Numbered from the stretch's first letter, positions 13,001 through 29,000 are shown. The stretch: DNA of 64,000 nucleotides from Lampris incognitus (GCF_029633865.1 NC_079214.1:20726450-20790449), one strand, 5' to 3'. The notes: generated from the letters alone by a model not told the origin. Program-made: numbers and translations.

Positions 13001-16000
13001 TTTATGCCACACAGCATTGTGGTAGTTTTAACTTCACTAATTCTTTTAGTTTGCAGCTCTTATCAAAGGGGTGTCTAAGGAAAGGACGACTTTTGCAGCA
13101 GTGTTAGCAGAGAGCGTTATGTAGACTGTGGTCTTTTTCCCAACCTGGGGAATGACTGCTCTGGCCGGATCCCAGAAAGACAACAAGAATTTACAAGGAG
13201 ATCTTCAAGATAAAGACTAGCAAAAATGCCAATGAGAAATGTACAATTTTAAGCCACAGACATTTGATTGTTTTTTTTTTTTAAACAAACACCCCACACA
13301 TCTTCTCCCCAATCTCATCTTTGGGGCAGAGATTGGTTACCCTTTCACATGCTCAAGTGTAACTGCATAGGTTCATGTCCAAAAGGAAAAATGATTAGTA
13401 AAAATATGTAATTTAAAGTTTTGTGACTCAGAGTATACTCCCATTCGTAAAAGAGAATTTCCCCACTGGGATCATCACATTTTTTCCTGAATTCATACAT
13501 TATCTCTACATTACAGAATCATTTAATGAGCAGTAATAGTCAGTTGTGTTGAACTATAGAAACCAACTGAGCTCACTGTGCAATCAAACCCCAAAAAGCC
13601 GGGGGTCGTCCGGGTTGCATAGCAGTCTATTCTGTTGCCTACCAACACAGGGATTGTTGGTTTGAATCCCCGCGTTACCTCCGACTTGGTCGAGCGTCCC
13701 AACAGACACAATTGGCCGTGTCTGCGGGTGGGAAGCCGGATGTGGGTATGTATCCTGGTCGCTGCACTAGCGCCTCGTCTGGTCGGTCGGGGGTGCCTGT
13801 TTGGGGGTGGGGGGAATAGTGTGATCCTCCCACGTGCTGCATCCCCTTGGTGAACCTCCTCACTGTCAAGCGAAAAGAAGCAGCTGGCGACTCTACATGT
13901 ATCAGAGGAGGCACGTGGTAGTCTGCAGCCCTCCCTGGATCAACAGAGAGGGGGTGGAGCAGCGACTGAGATGGCTCAGAAGAGTGGGGTAATTGGCCAA
14001 GTACAACTGGGGGGGAATCCAAAAAAACAACCCCAGAAAGCCTCAGAAGGTGGTAGTAAGCAAGGCATAATAGTCAGCAAAGCTTTGGCCACGTCCTTGT
14101 GGTTGCCTCTATTACAATTAATACACAAACACACACTATATATGTATTTATATGCAAACAGCAGGTAGTTAAGTTGTGCAGGACTGCCAGCAATGAAAGC
14201 CACCATCCATAGTGACATACAACATTGCTGACCTTGTCGAAGCTGAGGGTTACCAGGTGAAGCTACCTTAACTCCAACTTAAACAAATGCATCAACGTTA
14301 AAAATGCAACAGAAAATGCAGAGGTGTATCTCTGAAACATCTATTAAGTACGACCAAAGTAGGGCCTGTGGGAAAGTGGCCAAGTGGCTGATAAATCCAA
14401 ATCTAATCTCCAGCACCGGTAACAGATAGGAGGCTTCACAGAGCAAAGAACAGGGGCTAAGACTCAAGCAATTTATCCCAGTGCAGTGATATCAGTTGAG
14501 GCAGATATAGATATAACTAAACAATGCTAACGATACAGAGAAAATGATAATTTAATTACCATTAAAAAAAGAAAAAAATATCAGGTAAGAAATATACAGA
14601 GCCCAATGGAGTTCTGAACATAAACATGATTTAACTCCTTTGACGTAAACAATCGACACAAATTAGCCATCAGGAAAAAAATGTTGGGGGCTTCCGGTCA
14701 GCACGGCAGTCTATTTCATTGCCTACCAACACAGGGATCGCCGGTTCAAATCCCCTTGTTACCTCCGGCTTGACCGGGAGTCCCTACAGACACAATTGGC
14801 CGTGTCTGCGGGTGGAACGTCATATGTGGGTTTGCGTCTTGGTCGCTGCACTAGCGCCTCCTCTGGCGCCTGTTCAGGGGGGAGGGGGGACAGCGTGATC
14901 CTCCAACGCGCTATGTCCCCCTGGTGAAACTCCTCACTGTCAGGTGAAAAGAAGCGGCTGGCGACTCCACATGTATCGGAGGAGGCATGTAGTAATCTGC
15001 AGCCCTCCCTGGATCGGCAGAGGGGGTGGGAGCAGCGACCGGGACGGCTCGGAAGAACGGGGTAATTAGCCAGGTACAATTGGGGAGAAAGGGGGGAAAA
15101 AATCATAATAATAATAAATTTTGAAGCTGTGTGCAAGACTCTGTCCAACAGCTTTTTTTTTTCTTGTGGGCTATAGAATTGCCATACCACATAGTTACTG
15201 AGAAAGTGAGTCCACTATCTATTAAAGCTCTGTAGAACTGTAACATCACAACCCTTGACACTCCAAATTTCCAATTTAAATCGGTCATAAAGCTTATGTT
15301 TTCTGCCAGATATGATACTGCAGATGAATAATTCCATTTGCCTCATGTCACCAGTCTTTCATGTGCTCTCTTCCAAACGTCTAGTGTTTCATCATGGGCC
15401 TTTTGCCCTGTTCATTTTGGCTCAACAACTAGCTGTGGGAAGAGTCTGAATTATTCCATGTTTTTTCATTTACCATTAGGCCTGACTGCGCTCTTGCAAA
15501 CTGCCAGCACTTCCGAATAAGTTTTTTAAACCCTTCACCAGATCTAAGTGAATACTCTGTGGGCACAGTACAAACACATGTGGCAGTCATTTTGTTCCTA
15601 CAGTAAAACTACATCGGTCAGTGGTTCATACTACAATCCATCCAAATCCTCTGAAAAACAGTGACGTGGGTTACACCAATACTTGAAACCACATTTGTCC
15701 CCCGAAACGTATTGGATGTGCATTGAAAATATGAAGCTTGTCGTGCATACTCTATTTTTGCAGTTTAAAAGCCTTTCAATCACCAGATTACTTTCCAACA
15801 ATCAAGCAAAATGAGTAAAGATAGCGCCTCTCAGTAGCACGAGTCAGGTTTTGCCTACTGTGTCCATAGGACCAGTTAACTTACAAGGCAGTTTGCAGGG
15901 TGGGGGGGAGAGGCCACTGCGGTTGAGGGTTCCTCCCATCAGGACGATGCTCATCTCTTCTGCTGAGCACTGGAAGACCTCCACATAGCGATCCTTCATA

Positions 16001-18268
16001 GTCTTCTTATGGCACTTCTGGGCTGCCATAAAGGCCTTCTCAGACGATTTCATTTGAATAAAGGCATCGCCCGAGGGACGCCCCTGAAATAGAATAGAGA
16101 AGAGGAAAAAAGGAGAGTGGACAGAGGGTAACTTCAAAATATTGCCCTCCGAGAGACAATCTTTTTATCCAAAATAAACCACTAGCGGCTAGCAATTGGT
16201 TAAATGTCAATGTTCAAATAGTCTTGCAATAGTAACCTTGATAGATTAAGAAATCCAAAAGAAACCATCCTCAAACTAGATTGTTGAAATCAAATTCATC
16301 TTTCTTTCTTTTTTTGGACCCCCCCCCCCTTTTCTCCCCAATTTCATTTGGCCAATTACCTCACTCTCTGAACCGTCCCAGTCGCTGCTCCACCTCCTCT
16401 GCAAAGCTGGGGAGGGCTGCAGACTACCATATGCCTCCTCCGATTTAAGTGGAGTCACCAGCCACTTCTTTTCACCTGACAGTGAGGAGTTTCGCCAGGG
16501 GGACGTAGCATGTGGGAGGATCACGCTATTCCCCCCAGTTCCCCCTCCCTCCCCAACAGGCACCCTGATCGACCAGAGGAGGCGCTAGTGTAGCAACCAG
16601 GACACATACCCACATCTGGCTTCCCACCCACAGACACGGCCAATTGTGTCTGTAGGGACGCCTGACCAGGCCGGGGGCAACACGGGGATTCAAACCGGCG
16701 ATCCCCGTGTTGGTAGGCAACAGAATAGACCGCTACGCTACCCAGACATGATCAAATTCATCTTAATAAAAGGTCCAACTTTGATTTTGGCTTATCTAAA
16801 TCTGAACTTTGCTCTTGCTTGAAGAATCTCGATTACAATGAAATATAATTTCAGTTAACTTGAAATGTGTGTTGTCAGATTTGTCTTTGTTCCAGGGTTA
16901 TCTGAAGCATACCACCTGTTATAGTAGAATTTTAATGAGGAAATATGGGTTTAAATATAGGCTTTTAGTTGGGCTCAATTGCCCCCCCCCTTCCAACCTC
17001 CCAAAAACAAACAAACAATGAGACTGTGATGCCTTGGTCTCACCTGCTGGTTAAGGACCATGTGGACCCCCTGGGGCTTGATGTCAATGGCGTGATCGCC
17101 CATGAACTCCAGAATATCTTCAATGGCAGCGGTGTAGGGCAGGCCCCGCAGGCGGATACAGTCCCGTGTGCTGCTTGCCGTTTGAACGTAGGAAGGCGAG
17201 GTGAGGACCGGCACGGGTACAATGGCTTGTGGAGGCAAGGTAGAGATCAGAGGAGTGGACATGTAGCGGTTCAGCACCTGGCAAACAGGAGAGATAAAAG
17301 ATGATGATGATGATGACAACGAAATGAGTTCAGTTTTGTTTAGGTCCTGCAGACGCGCTCCAAAAATAGTCAACTTCCTTTTTGAGAAAAACGGGTTGCC
17401 GGCCGCCCCCCCCCCCCTCAGAATAACACAAATGTGATCTTTTAGAAAAATGCTTTCAATGTCCAGTCATTGAGTACCTTCAAAATGGAGAAACTGCAAA
17501 CAGTTACACAAAATAACAACATCTTTGACACCCTCATACTCAAACAAGTAAACGGCCTACTCAATAATATGTCATCTGCATTTTCCAGCTTGATATAAAG
17601 GAAGCAAAGCGCAAAATGTTGGCAGTTTTGAGCTCACTGGGGCAAAAAAAAAACCCAATGTATTGCATAACATGATAGGCTTTATGTTGTAACAAACACC
17701 ATGAGTTATTGGATCTACAGACTGTTTTGTCACACCCTGCGTTTGCTAATTTTTCAGATTGTCAAAACATGGCCAGCTCTTGTGCAAGTCGCCTGTCAGG
17801 GGAAGGGAAGTCACAGATGTTTACCTCAGTCAGTGCAGATTGCCTTCATATTTATCACAGGACTTTCTTGTCTGATCAATAAAAAGGCTTTCTCACAAGT
17901 TGCACTTGTGAGAAAATGAAAAGCACTGATTTCAAGAATATCTTGAAGAAAGCAGTTAAAATCATATGCTTCCTTCTGGTTTATCAACATTGTAAGTTTT
18001 GCATCCATCCATCTGAAAGACTTAGCCAAAACAGAGAAACAGCAACTGGATTACTATCCATCCTGCCCCCCCCCCCAATTATCCCAAAATAAACATTTCA
18101 TGAAGATAAAACCTTCCTAATGCCCAAACTGTCATTAGATAAAATGAAGTACAGACACATATATGAGTTAAAAAAAAAACAACTTCATATTTATAGAGAA
18201 TAAAGGGCTTTGATGCTTGAAACACAGTATTCTGTTTGCCCAGACAGTCTCCCTATGCCTCAAATAGT

Positions 18269-18320
<52 letters not shown>

Positions 18321-21300
18321 AACACATTAAGACAAAGGGCGTCTGGGTGGCATAGTGGTCTATTCCGTTGCATACCAACATGGGGATCGCTGGTTCGAAT
18401 CCCCGTGTTACCTCCAGCTTGGTCGGGCATCCCTACAGAGACAATTGGCTGTGTCTGCGGGCGGGAAGCTGGATGTGGGTATGTGTCTCGGTCACTGCCC
18501 TAGTGCCTCCTCTGGTCGGTCAGGGCACCTGTTTGGGGGGGGGGACTGTGGGGAATGGCATGATCCTCCCACGAGCTACGTTCCCCTGGTGAAACTCCTC
18601 ACTGTCAAGTAAAATGAAGCGGCTGGCAACTCCACATGTATCAGAGGAGGCATGTGGTAGTCTGCAGCCCTCCCTGGATCGGCAGATGGGGTAGAGCAGA
18701 GATCGGGACAGCTCGGAAGTGTGGGGTAATTGGCCGGATACAATTGGGGTGAAAAAGGGGGGGGTAAATCCCCCTCCCCCAAAAAAAGAGTCTCACACAC
18801 ATTACATACACAAACAATAACACAAAAACACATCAGCAAGCCTGTATACCTGTTGCACCTCGGCAGCAGTACTCCTGAACAGCTCAATATAGCGCTTTCC
18901 TAGGATCTGCTTATGTTTCTTCAGGGCGTTCTGGGCATACTCTTCACAGGAAAACAGCACAAAGGCGTCGCCCGTGGGCCGGCCATCGGGGTACTTGACA
19001 AAGAGAAGTCCCTCAGCACCGTCTGTGATGGGGCTCTCAGAGCCCAGGAAGGCCCGTACATCCTGCGACGAGGCGGTGAAGGGCAGCCCCCGCATTCGGA
19101 TAATCACCTGGTTCTCTTTAGAGAGGAACTGGGCCACCTCATTGGATGTACCTTTGTTTTAGGGCACATTAAGGGACATGGTCAAATGATTTGATTCTAC
19201 TGCTGGGAAAAAGAAAACAGGCTCAATTTTTACTATTGTCACTAATTTTCCACTTTTATGCAGTCATCTTTACAACGTAGTGACAAATCACTGTTTTACT
19301 AGCAATGCCAACCCCCCCACCACTCCCTTAGTCAAACTTTTCAAGCAAGCAATAGTGACTCATACGTGTTACTGGCAAAAACACGGCAGGGGAATGAGTA
19401 CAAAAACTGCTAAGCTACATGGCAGAGACTTCAGATCCATTAAACATGATCCCACAGAGATGCGATTGCCCCGATCCTGAAAGAGAACACCAGTTTCCTA
19501 ATAGAGTGATTTATCGCAAAGAAAATCTGCCCCTACAAGCCCATGTTACTTCCAGTGGGATATAGCTTTGAGGAGGATTGAAATCATCTGTCTGTCACTA
19601 GACAGGGCAGGAGGGATGGGGCCTCATTTATCACCAGTTTGTTAAACGGATTCATAGAAACGGGCACTGAACAACTTATTTAAACCCATAAACACAGTGA
19701 GCCACCTTTTGCTTTAATAGAGCCCCATCTAATTGACAATTCAATGCTTTAGGTGAGATATACGGGACAAAACTTACTGTGGAATGTATTTATCTCTTGA
19801 TAAAACATAGCTCAGCGTTGGGTCTATCTGAATCTTACCGACCATCCAGACTGGGTTGTCAGTCTGCATTGATCAACTCGTCTGGTTAAAAGTCCACAGT
19901 CAGACTAATGACTTGGTTATCTGCCACCATTGTCTGGCCCCTGCCTCCCATCTCACGGGGTCCCCAGTGTCCCTCCCTGTTGCCTGCTGCTCCAATGGTC
20001 CAGAGGACCCGAGCCCTGGCTTTGTCTCTTCACACCCCCTTTGTATGGGCCCTGAACGGGGCTTTTCACCGGCTGGCGGCCCCCTAGAGCCCAAGGGAGA
20101 GGAGCTCGGGGCTGGAGTGAACATGTGAGCTGCTGTTAGCCAGGAGGAGTTGAGTTTCTCTCCAAAAAAAGGCCTTTGAGGGTTGGGCGAGTGGACAGGG
20201 AGGTGAGGAAGGGATGGAGAGGGGGAGGAAGATGGGGGGGGGGCATTCACAAAGCGCCTTTCATTCCCCAGGATAAGCTGCTGGAGAGATGAGGGGATGG
20301 GGGCAAAGACACAGGTAAGAGAGCAAAGGCTTTCTTCTTTCTGTTCAACCAAGAGCTGTTCTTCAACAGAGCCGGGGTGGGGGTTAGTTTGTCTCGGAGA
20401 CGGGAGAAGGCCATGTAATAGAAGGCTAGCACACTCAGAACAGGTAGCCTTTCAACACAACTTTTCATAGGAAGGGGGGGGGGGGGAGACCATCTGAAAT
20501 CTGACCTCCAGCAATCTTGAGGAATTCCTCCCCTGTGGCCTTGTAGACCTGAGAGGATGAGAGGAAGACTGGCTTTACAAATCAAAAAAGAAAACAAAAA
20601 GAAAAAAAAAACATACCAAAAACAATTCAACAAAATTAAGCTCTTATGTAATGCAATAGAGGGGATCTAGGTGTCAAGTGTTGGTGCTAAATTCAGCTGT
20701 TTACCAGCGAATCAATAAATACGGAATGGAAAACAGTTTTGTTTTAGCTCAGTTGCACTGAAGAAATGAACTGAAACTGGACTGACAGAGCTCCGTATAC
20801 ATGGACCAAATCAAATTCAGCTAACGGCGAGTTCTGAGTGTACTTTTAAAGCCAATCCGACACACTGACACAACTTACATCCACAATATGATTTAACGGC
20901 AAGCAACAGTCTGAAATCTGACCTCGATGTAGCGGCTGCCCATGTGGTGCTTGTGGCGCTCCATGGCCATGTCTCGGTGCTCCTGGTTGATGAAACGAAC
21001 AAGGGCCTCGCCGTTTCGCCTGCCCTGGGCGTTCAGACAGAGAGCCACGCCACCCCTAAACACACACATTCAAACAAATACACAGCATTTACCTGCTAGT
21101 CAGCTGTCATGCTTTCATTTCAACAAGGCGTCCCCACCCATCCTCCTTATCACTGCTAGCTTAATCATATCACTGAATTTCTCCTCTGACAAATCCCAAC
21201 TGACTGTTTTTGCATCTTATGACATCTATTATGTCAATTCATAATACACTTTTGACCCCAACGTAAAAAAAAAAAAAGATGAAAAGATTAGTTTGAAATT

Positions 21301-24300
21301 TGAATGGGGGTAATGAGGTTACTGGAAGATGCCGGTAAAACATACTTGGCAATGTTGAGGCCTTTGAAGAAGCGGGCGATATCCTGGTCTGAGGACTGCC
21401 ATGGTAGGCCCCGTGCTCTGATCACAGTTTCACTGTCCACTGGCTCCGTCTTGCTGCTGCACAATAGACCCGGGGACACAAGGTGAGGAAACGGCATGGT
21501 CAGTAGGACCAGCACGACCAACGGTATGATTTTGCAGGATAATGCAGGACAGATTTATAATGTCCACTCTTTATGGGGTACCAACACTAAAGTGCACAGA
21601 ATTTTGATATACCCCGCCTGCAGTTACACTCTTGCTCAGTAGTAAGCACAGACTGACTTTTTGACCCAAGAGCGTGTTAATTTACAACTGGACAAACTGC
21701 GATATGAGAGAGCAGACAGAGACGTGGAAGCAGAGCACTACATAGATCATTACTGGAATATCAAAACTGATCGGTTTGTATTTGACTGGAGAAAAATATA
21801 CTTGTTATTTTGCTTCAAAATGTGGGACATGAAGAGAAAAATTGTCAACTTGCTGCGCAGTGCAACATAAAGCAAGCTGCCTGGTCACCTTGGCTGTAAA
21901 GTCTGAATGACGGTATGAACAGGGATGAATCTTCCTTTTTAGGACAATTTATCAAATCAGACTCAAGGTGAGAAAAAACTTTTACAGAAAATAACGTTAC
22001 AACAAGAAATTACCTGCTCAACAGTGTCGCTATTGCTAACTTTGTCCACTCACAGTTAAGTGCTTAACACAGTAATGCACTCCGATTAAATGCCAGGAGC
22101 TGTCAAGGCAATGGACTACTTGGCTGCCTGAGAACAGTGGCGTTTGGTGTGCCGCTACAGGGTGGCTGGGTAAGCGCTTGATGGCAAAGTTGGAGTACTT
22201 TAATTACACTCTTGTGGTTTCCTTGTTGCAGTAATCAATGCTAAGAGCTGGAGACATGAATAAAGAGGAAAGACAGGTACGACCAAGAACACTAAACAAC
22301 ATCCCTAGCCAACAGGCGTGTCGGCACAGCAGACGATGCTAGATTTAGGTTTGTTTTCTAGCAACTGAGAGCAGAAGAGCACCATACTTACCATGCACCG
22401 GATTCAAACTTGTACTTCACTGTTTCAACGCAGGGGAATTTGTGATCTACAAAAAAAAGAAAAAAAAACCACACAAAATGAGAATATGAAGCTGATTCTG
22501 CAAGATTTACTGTTTGTTTTCCCTATAAATCATCAGCTGCAAACCTGTTCTCCATCTATCAACTCTGTTTCCAGAGCCAGGAAGAAAGTGGCCAAAATCA
22601 TCTGACCCCTCACATCCTGACAAACTCTTTCAAGCCCTCCCATATGGAAAGCGACTTTGGACTAGATCAGGCCCAGAACGAACACAAACAATAGCAGCTT
22701 CTTTCCTGAGTGCGGCTGCACTCAGCAGCTGAACGATGGACTTTAAGGGCCAGTCTCTGCTGCTGGCATCCAGCACCTGTACCATCAATATACTGTGTGT
22801 CTTATCTTGCTTGCATCCACTGTATAATACCATGCCATATTCAATTTCATCCTATTTGCACTCCTGCACCTACCAAGGGCAATAATCTATGCAACAGGAT
22901 CTGTGCAATTGTATTTACAGGACCTGTGTAATATAATTTACTACTATGCAATACTACACGCTTCATGCCCCTCAACAACTGGTCTTATCAAAGCCTACTT
23001 CTTGTACAGCACTATTCTGTTATATCTCTAATACATGGATCTGCACTCATATTTTTACTCTTCAGTTATTATATTTAGTTTTTAATAGCTTAACCTGATA
23101 CCTAGCTCTCTCTTAACACGTCTCTTCTCTTGCTGTGTACAAGCTATGTGTAGCAGAGCAATGTACCAAGTCAAATTCCTTGTATGTGATCATACTTGGT
23201 CAATAAAAACAACTGAACAGGTTAGCATGTCCTGGCAGCCTGTGTTTGAGCCCCCTGCATTCTTCTTCACTTCCACACCCAAAGAGATGACTGGGCTCGA
23301 AGGTTAACAAGGGTTTGAAGCAGGGAGGTCGGTCACAGTCTGACTCAAATTTGATTTTTCTTTGCCTTTGTGCTGAAGGGGATTTAGCTTCTGCCGAAAC
23401 CAGATTTTTCCTTTTCTGGGTTCTCTGAAAAATACCTTTTGGAAGAGGACTAAACCACAGGAACGTTTTCCCCCTTTCAGCCGGTAAAACCCAACTGGGA
23501 TGGCCTGATTGAGAAAAGTATGGTCCAAATCTTGAGGAAACTATGCAGGGAATATGAGAACTAGCTTTCAGGATCTGGTCTGCTTTCCTTAGTACAAAAT
23601 ATGAAGTGGTCATCAGTTTTGTAAGCAAAGTACAGACCTTGGCATTTGGGACTAAAGACACGTTTGAAAATACCAATTTATCCAGTTTCCCCTGTGGGAT
23701 TAATTAAGTATTTGATTCTGAAATAAATATCTCTCAGCATACAGTGCTGTGATAATGTACTGATATCTGTGGGCAAGTTGTCTTCTTGCTTGCCCCCTCC
23801 GCGGGTTAACAACAAATCGTAGGGTTAACTGGACAACAGTTCTTACAGAGGTGATTTGGGGTTCATGGTTTTATAAATGGACAGACAACTTTTTGACTTC
23901 AATGTAGTGGTTACTTACTATAGGGTTCAGCCAGAAGGTGGAGTGTAAGCTGAACCATGCTCATCACCTCCCGCACCCCCATCACCTTCTCCGACATCGG
24001 AGGAAGACACACGTCTGCACACATGGTTAAAGAAGTTGTCATTTCATTTAAAAAAAACAAAACAAGAGGGACTTTATTTTCCCTCCCCTTTTTCTCCCCA
24101 GTTATACTTAGCCAATTACCCCACTCTTTCCAAGCCATCCCGGTTGCTGCTCCGCCCACTCTGCTGATCCGGGGAGGGCTGCAGACTACCACATGCCTCC
24201 TCTGATACATGTGGAGTCACCAGCCGCTTCTTTTCACCCGACAGTTAGGAGTTTCACCAGGGGAACGTAGTGTGTAGGAGGATCACGCCATTCCCCCCAG

Positions 24301-25773
24301 CCCCCCCCCCCTCCGAACAGGTGCCCCGACCAACCAGAGGAGGCGCTAGTGCAGTGACCAGGACACATACCCATATCCGGCTTCCCACCTGCAGATATGG
24401 CCAATTGTGTCTTTAGGGATGCCCAACCAAGCTGGAGATAACACAGGGATTCGAACCGGTGATCCCTGTATTGGTAGGCAACGGAATAGACCGCCACACT
24501 ACCTGGACGCCCCCCAAGAGGGACATTTTACTTGGAGGGATAAAATATATTTTTCAAATCGTATTCCATTTGTGCGCTTGCACGAATTCCCTCAAATGTT
24601 CAGACCTCATGTGATTGTCAGTTAATAGGACATTGATGTATGACCGATGGGACCACACAACAACAGGCCAGCTCGGAAACAAAGGATACGCTCCAACATG
24701 GAGGACAGTGCGAGGTCCTGCACAGGGCCCGTGTTGGGGCAGCATTTGTGAAACTCTTTTCTCAAGTCCACAAATGAAAAGAAACACTCTGGGAGGATGA
24801 GGTTCTGTAGAGAAGAGACAAGAAACTGTAGACTCAGGGCAGTCACGGATATGGCTTAAGTGTTGGTACACAATGGCAAAGATGATGGTAGGGATGAGAA
24901 GAGCCAGGGATGACTGAAAGCACACACAGTCACAATTATTGATATCTTTTTTATAATGTATCACAGCTAAGTTAGAAATTTAATAAGACCTTTTAATTCT
25001 GCCCAGAGCCACCAAACCAGGTGAAGCTACCTCTCCTCTATGTGGTGTGGATAGCTAGCATTCCTGTGCAGACTATGACATGTCATAGCAAATAGCAGAG
25101 CCATTTTTAGAGGAAAAGTTCCTTTCTTGGTTAAGGAAGTCAAAAATACATACAGTTAAAATTTCTGTAATGTGTAACTTTTTTCTTTCTTTCTTTTTTT
25201 AATTTGACAGGCAACATTTTCTGCCATGTAAACACGAGAACTGAGAAAACCCATCAAACGTGTAGTGCACGAGGTCCAAAAATGCGTAACAAGTAACGGA
25301 AGAAAAAAAAAAGACTTTTAAGTCATGCACAGACAGCTTCTGCAGGACATACTGGGTGAAGCCCATACCTTTTTGGAGGCCTCGGGGTGGAAGGCCTGTC
25401 GAATGATGAGGGGACCATCGACACAGAGGGTGTAGGAGATCCTATCGAGAGACTTCAGCTCCGACAACACGGACTGCTGGAACTGCTCACAGAATCACAA
25501 AGACCCAAACATAAAGATGCAATTATGTGGTAAGATGAACAGGCTCAGAAAACACTAAACATTTCCAATAAGACACCCCTGCAAAAAACACTGCATGAAA
25601 AGAAGAACTTTTTTATATAAATACATTTTAAGTATAGGTTTGGGGCTTTCTAACATGATTTAATTAATTTTTTCTTGTTTTACATCATCCTCGCTGAATT
25701 AGGCTGTAACTGATTTCATAGATGCAGTACAATGTGCAAAACAAAAGGTCATAACGGGCTTGGTAGGTTCTGA

Positions 25774-25828
<55 letters not shown>

Positions 25829-26017
25829 CACGTATAGGTTTCCCGTAAGGAAAGAGGCTGGTCCAACAGGTTTTTGTGTTTGCTAAGTGAGCAGACAAGT
25901 GACAGGGGATGATCACAGCACTAATCACCTGGATCAGGGTTTTCACTTAGGCGAGACTAAGCAAAAACAAGTCACACACACGCACGCACGCACGCACGCA
26001 CGCGCACACGCACACAC

Positions 26018-26055
<38 letters not shown>

Positions 26056-29000
26056 GGGAAAAAAACAAAACTTTCAAGACAAGCCTGCTCTCTTTTTATA
26101 AACATCGGTGGCTAAATCAGCCTGTCTGCGGTACCAGTGACTCCCACATATGTACTCATGTTAAGCCATAACTGGCACTCTTAATGGGCCCCATTACCAC
26201 TGTTGTGTAAACCCACTGGTGACATTTAAGCGTCAATACGGCCCATCACCAGAACATCCTGTGACACCAACACTTTCCTTTTGAGGCTATAGCTAACAGA
26301 GGTTCACCAAGAGCCAAAGAAAAATGAATAAATTCTTCAATTTGTAAGCTAACATTGTAGAAGTCTACAAAGGCTTTGGCAACATTGTTGCCTCTGCCCA
26401 AATATTTGAAACTAGTAGCTGTGGCTAATACCTGTCAAAATGCATTTCTGCATCCTGTCCCAAACCATGGAAAACCTCCACAAAAAAGAAAAAAGAAAAA
26501 AAATCTAAACAACTACACCTGACCATTTTGTATCAGAAATAAAAGGACTCCGCTAACTTGAGAAGGTGGGGGTGGTAAATGGAGGGATAGTATGTGGTAT
26601 CTACAAGGGCCTTAAATCTATGTCTCACTGAGTGATTGGACGGTAATTTCACATAGCCACTGGCACAATATGACATTTTCAGACAGTGAGAACGAATCAT
26701 GAGTACATGTTGGAGCATGCTCCATGACAGACAGGTAAGAGTTGCAGCCCCAACCAGAAGGCACCGATTTGTTTTGATTTTTGTTGTTTTGTGTGTGTGT
26801 GTGTGTGTGGGGGGGTCCCTTGTCCCACTCTACTGCTGCATGTTTGTTTGTAATGGAGGAAGGGGACTAAAACAGACTCGACTTCCTTAATTCGATCACC
26901 CTTAATTCTGTAACACTTAATTTCAAACTTCCTAAATTCCATTTTAAACATTCTAAGATATCAAACAGGTAAGATGCAACAATATCGCACTACAACTGCA
27001 GCCGAGAAACATTCTGAGAACATGTTGTAGCCACAATCTGATGAGTAAAATACAGAGTTAAGATTAAGTTGAATGTCTTCTGCCTTGAGATCCCATTTTA
27101 CCCGTGCAACTTCATGTCCAAGTCTGTTGCACCCCTAAATTAAACATGCACCCACAAATTAAACACCCGATCCCATTCCATCAGTCCACATCTTTCACCT
27201 GAGCAGACAGCCCCATCCAAAGAGGAAAAAGTAAAGACTTCATCACTAGTCACAATATGAAGTACAGAAAGCAGCGAACAAAAAAGTCTCATCTTTGATT
27301 CCACAGTTATTCATAGTGAACTCAGACAAAGTCCTCCAGAAGATCTGGTTGGACCACATTTTCTGCATGCATAGAAAATTGCTCACAATTGTGGCACCGT
27401 GTCACATCACATGCAAGTTTTTGAGTGTCACACACTCAGCTCATTTTCGCTCTGTGCATTTCAGAATATCACTAGAAGGACCAATAGGAGTCTCAAAAAC
27501 AGACCATGACTTCACATGTCATTGTCCTGACAGCATACAGTAAATGAGCATAACACTGCATTACCCCGTACAGTTTTGCAGATAAATTCAAATTTGCATT
27601 TCCATAATGTGCCATTTTGTATAAGGTGAGAGCTGAAAAGAGATACTAACTCCTAATGCACAGAGGTGAGTTTGCTCATAGCTGTGCATTCAGCCCCACA
27701 TTGCTCCTTCACTACAGCAATATTTATAGAGAAAAGCAAATGGTTCAGAAAAGGTGCAGGCACACCCTGTCCCTTTCTCCTCAGTGCCAAACCACAGTTA
27801 AGTCAAACAAAGGAGAAAAAACCCCCAAAATAAATAAGAAAAGGATTATCACTGATAACGGTATGTGGAGAGAACAGGTCCTTTAACCTCTGCGCCTTCA
27901 ATTCAAACGTCACACATCAGGGAGCTACTATTAAACAGCTCCAAATGCAGATGATCTGATATCTGAAACGTCATTGTATTCTACACATGACAATATAGTT
28001 GAACTTGATATCATAAGGGGAATTTTACTTCCATTTTTGGCCCAGACTAAGCGGATTGCCAAAGCCAACTTTCAGAAATTTTACAGTTTCTTCTCAAGTT
28101 TTCTTCCAAATGTGATTTTTTTTATTTTTGCATTTTGCTACAGAGATGAACTATCAGTAAAACTTTGGACTGAAAATGCACAAATAATACCCAATTACAC
28201 GAGGCCAGCATTTTGATCCGTTCATAATTTTGCTGGTCATCCACACTTTGCTCTACTATCAAAAAATTGTCTTGTCGATCAGTTACAGTGTGGCAGCCTA
28301 GGCTTCATTTTCTGCACATTAGTGAAGTAAATCGGCGGGACATTCACACAGTGTGGCTACACGTGATCATGGACCGGCATAATGCCGCTTCTTTAGGGAA
28401 AGGCGTCTTTGCAACGGTTGCATGGACCCAAACTTATTGCAAGGCATATCTGAACAAAACTGAAGCCAGTTAATATACATTAAAGATAATTAGACTGCTA
28501 ACCCGCAACCAATCTACTTAATTGATCCAACATTGCCAGCACTGGGCTATAACTCTGAAAAGGCAGCTGCATGGGAAATCAGTCTCTTACAATTTTAGGA
28601 CCACTTTTTGATTTCCACTTCAGCCCATTTTGGGTATCAAGCTACACCCTGAAAGGCATAACCATAGATGAGGGGGAGGAAGTGGCCTTTGAACATGGTC
28701 CTATCAATGTTTGCGCTCCACTGTAGCTGGACTGCCTCCATGTAGGCACAGGGCAGGGTAGTGGTTGAAGCCATCTATGATAAGAACAACAGGGTGTGCC
28801 AGTCCAGTCCCTATTTCACCTCGCGCTAAGCCCCCACCCCCCACGGTTACCATTGATACGCCTGTCAAGCTTCGGATCCTAGTGTGGCAAGTGTGGAGGC
28901 TTAGTGATAGGAGGGGCATTTTTAACCATGTGAAATTCTTCGTAGTGTTTGGATTGTGCATTTGGAAATGCATGAGAATTTGTAAATGTGAACGCTTTGA

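Larger units (their letters stand above)
12791..15884 (-). other. esrp2: esrp2 intron 12, gene-free
   Basis: A 3.1-kb intron whose only recognised content is two plus-strand SINE copies in tandem orientation (13.6 and 14.7 kb). Confidence 0.7.

Noticed and set aside
13603-13700. tRNA genes at SINE heads
   Set aside because: The A and B boxes are present but the sequences are followed by the common SINE body and lack a full cloverleaf; they are retroposon promoters, not tRNA genes.
19900-20352. 150-codon minus-strand ORF in esrp2 intron 9, Pro/Ser/Gly-rich
   Set aside because: It ends in-frame without a donor that would join exon 10 in phase, has low-complexity composition and matches no ESRP segment I know. 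Exons 9 and 10 join perfectly without it.
23200-23676. 158-codon minus-strand ORF in esrp2 intron 5
   Set aside because: No recognisable domain, no suitable splice phase, and its low end overlaps a LINE-like tail. Treated as a chance ORF.
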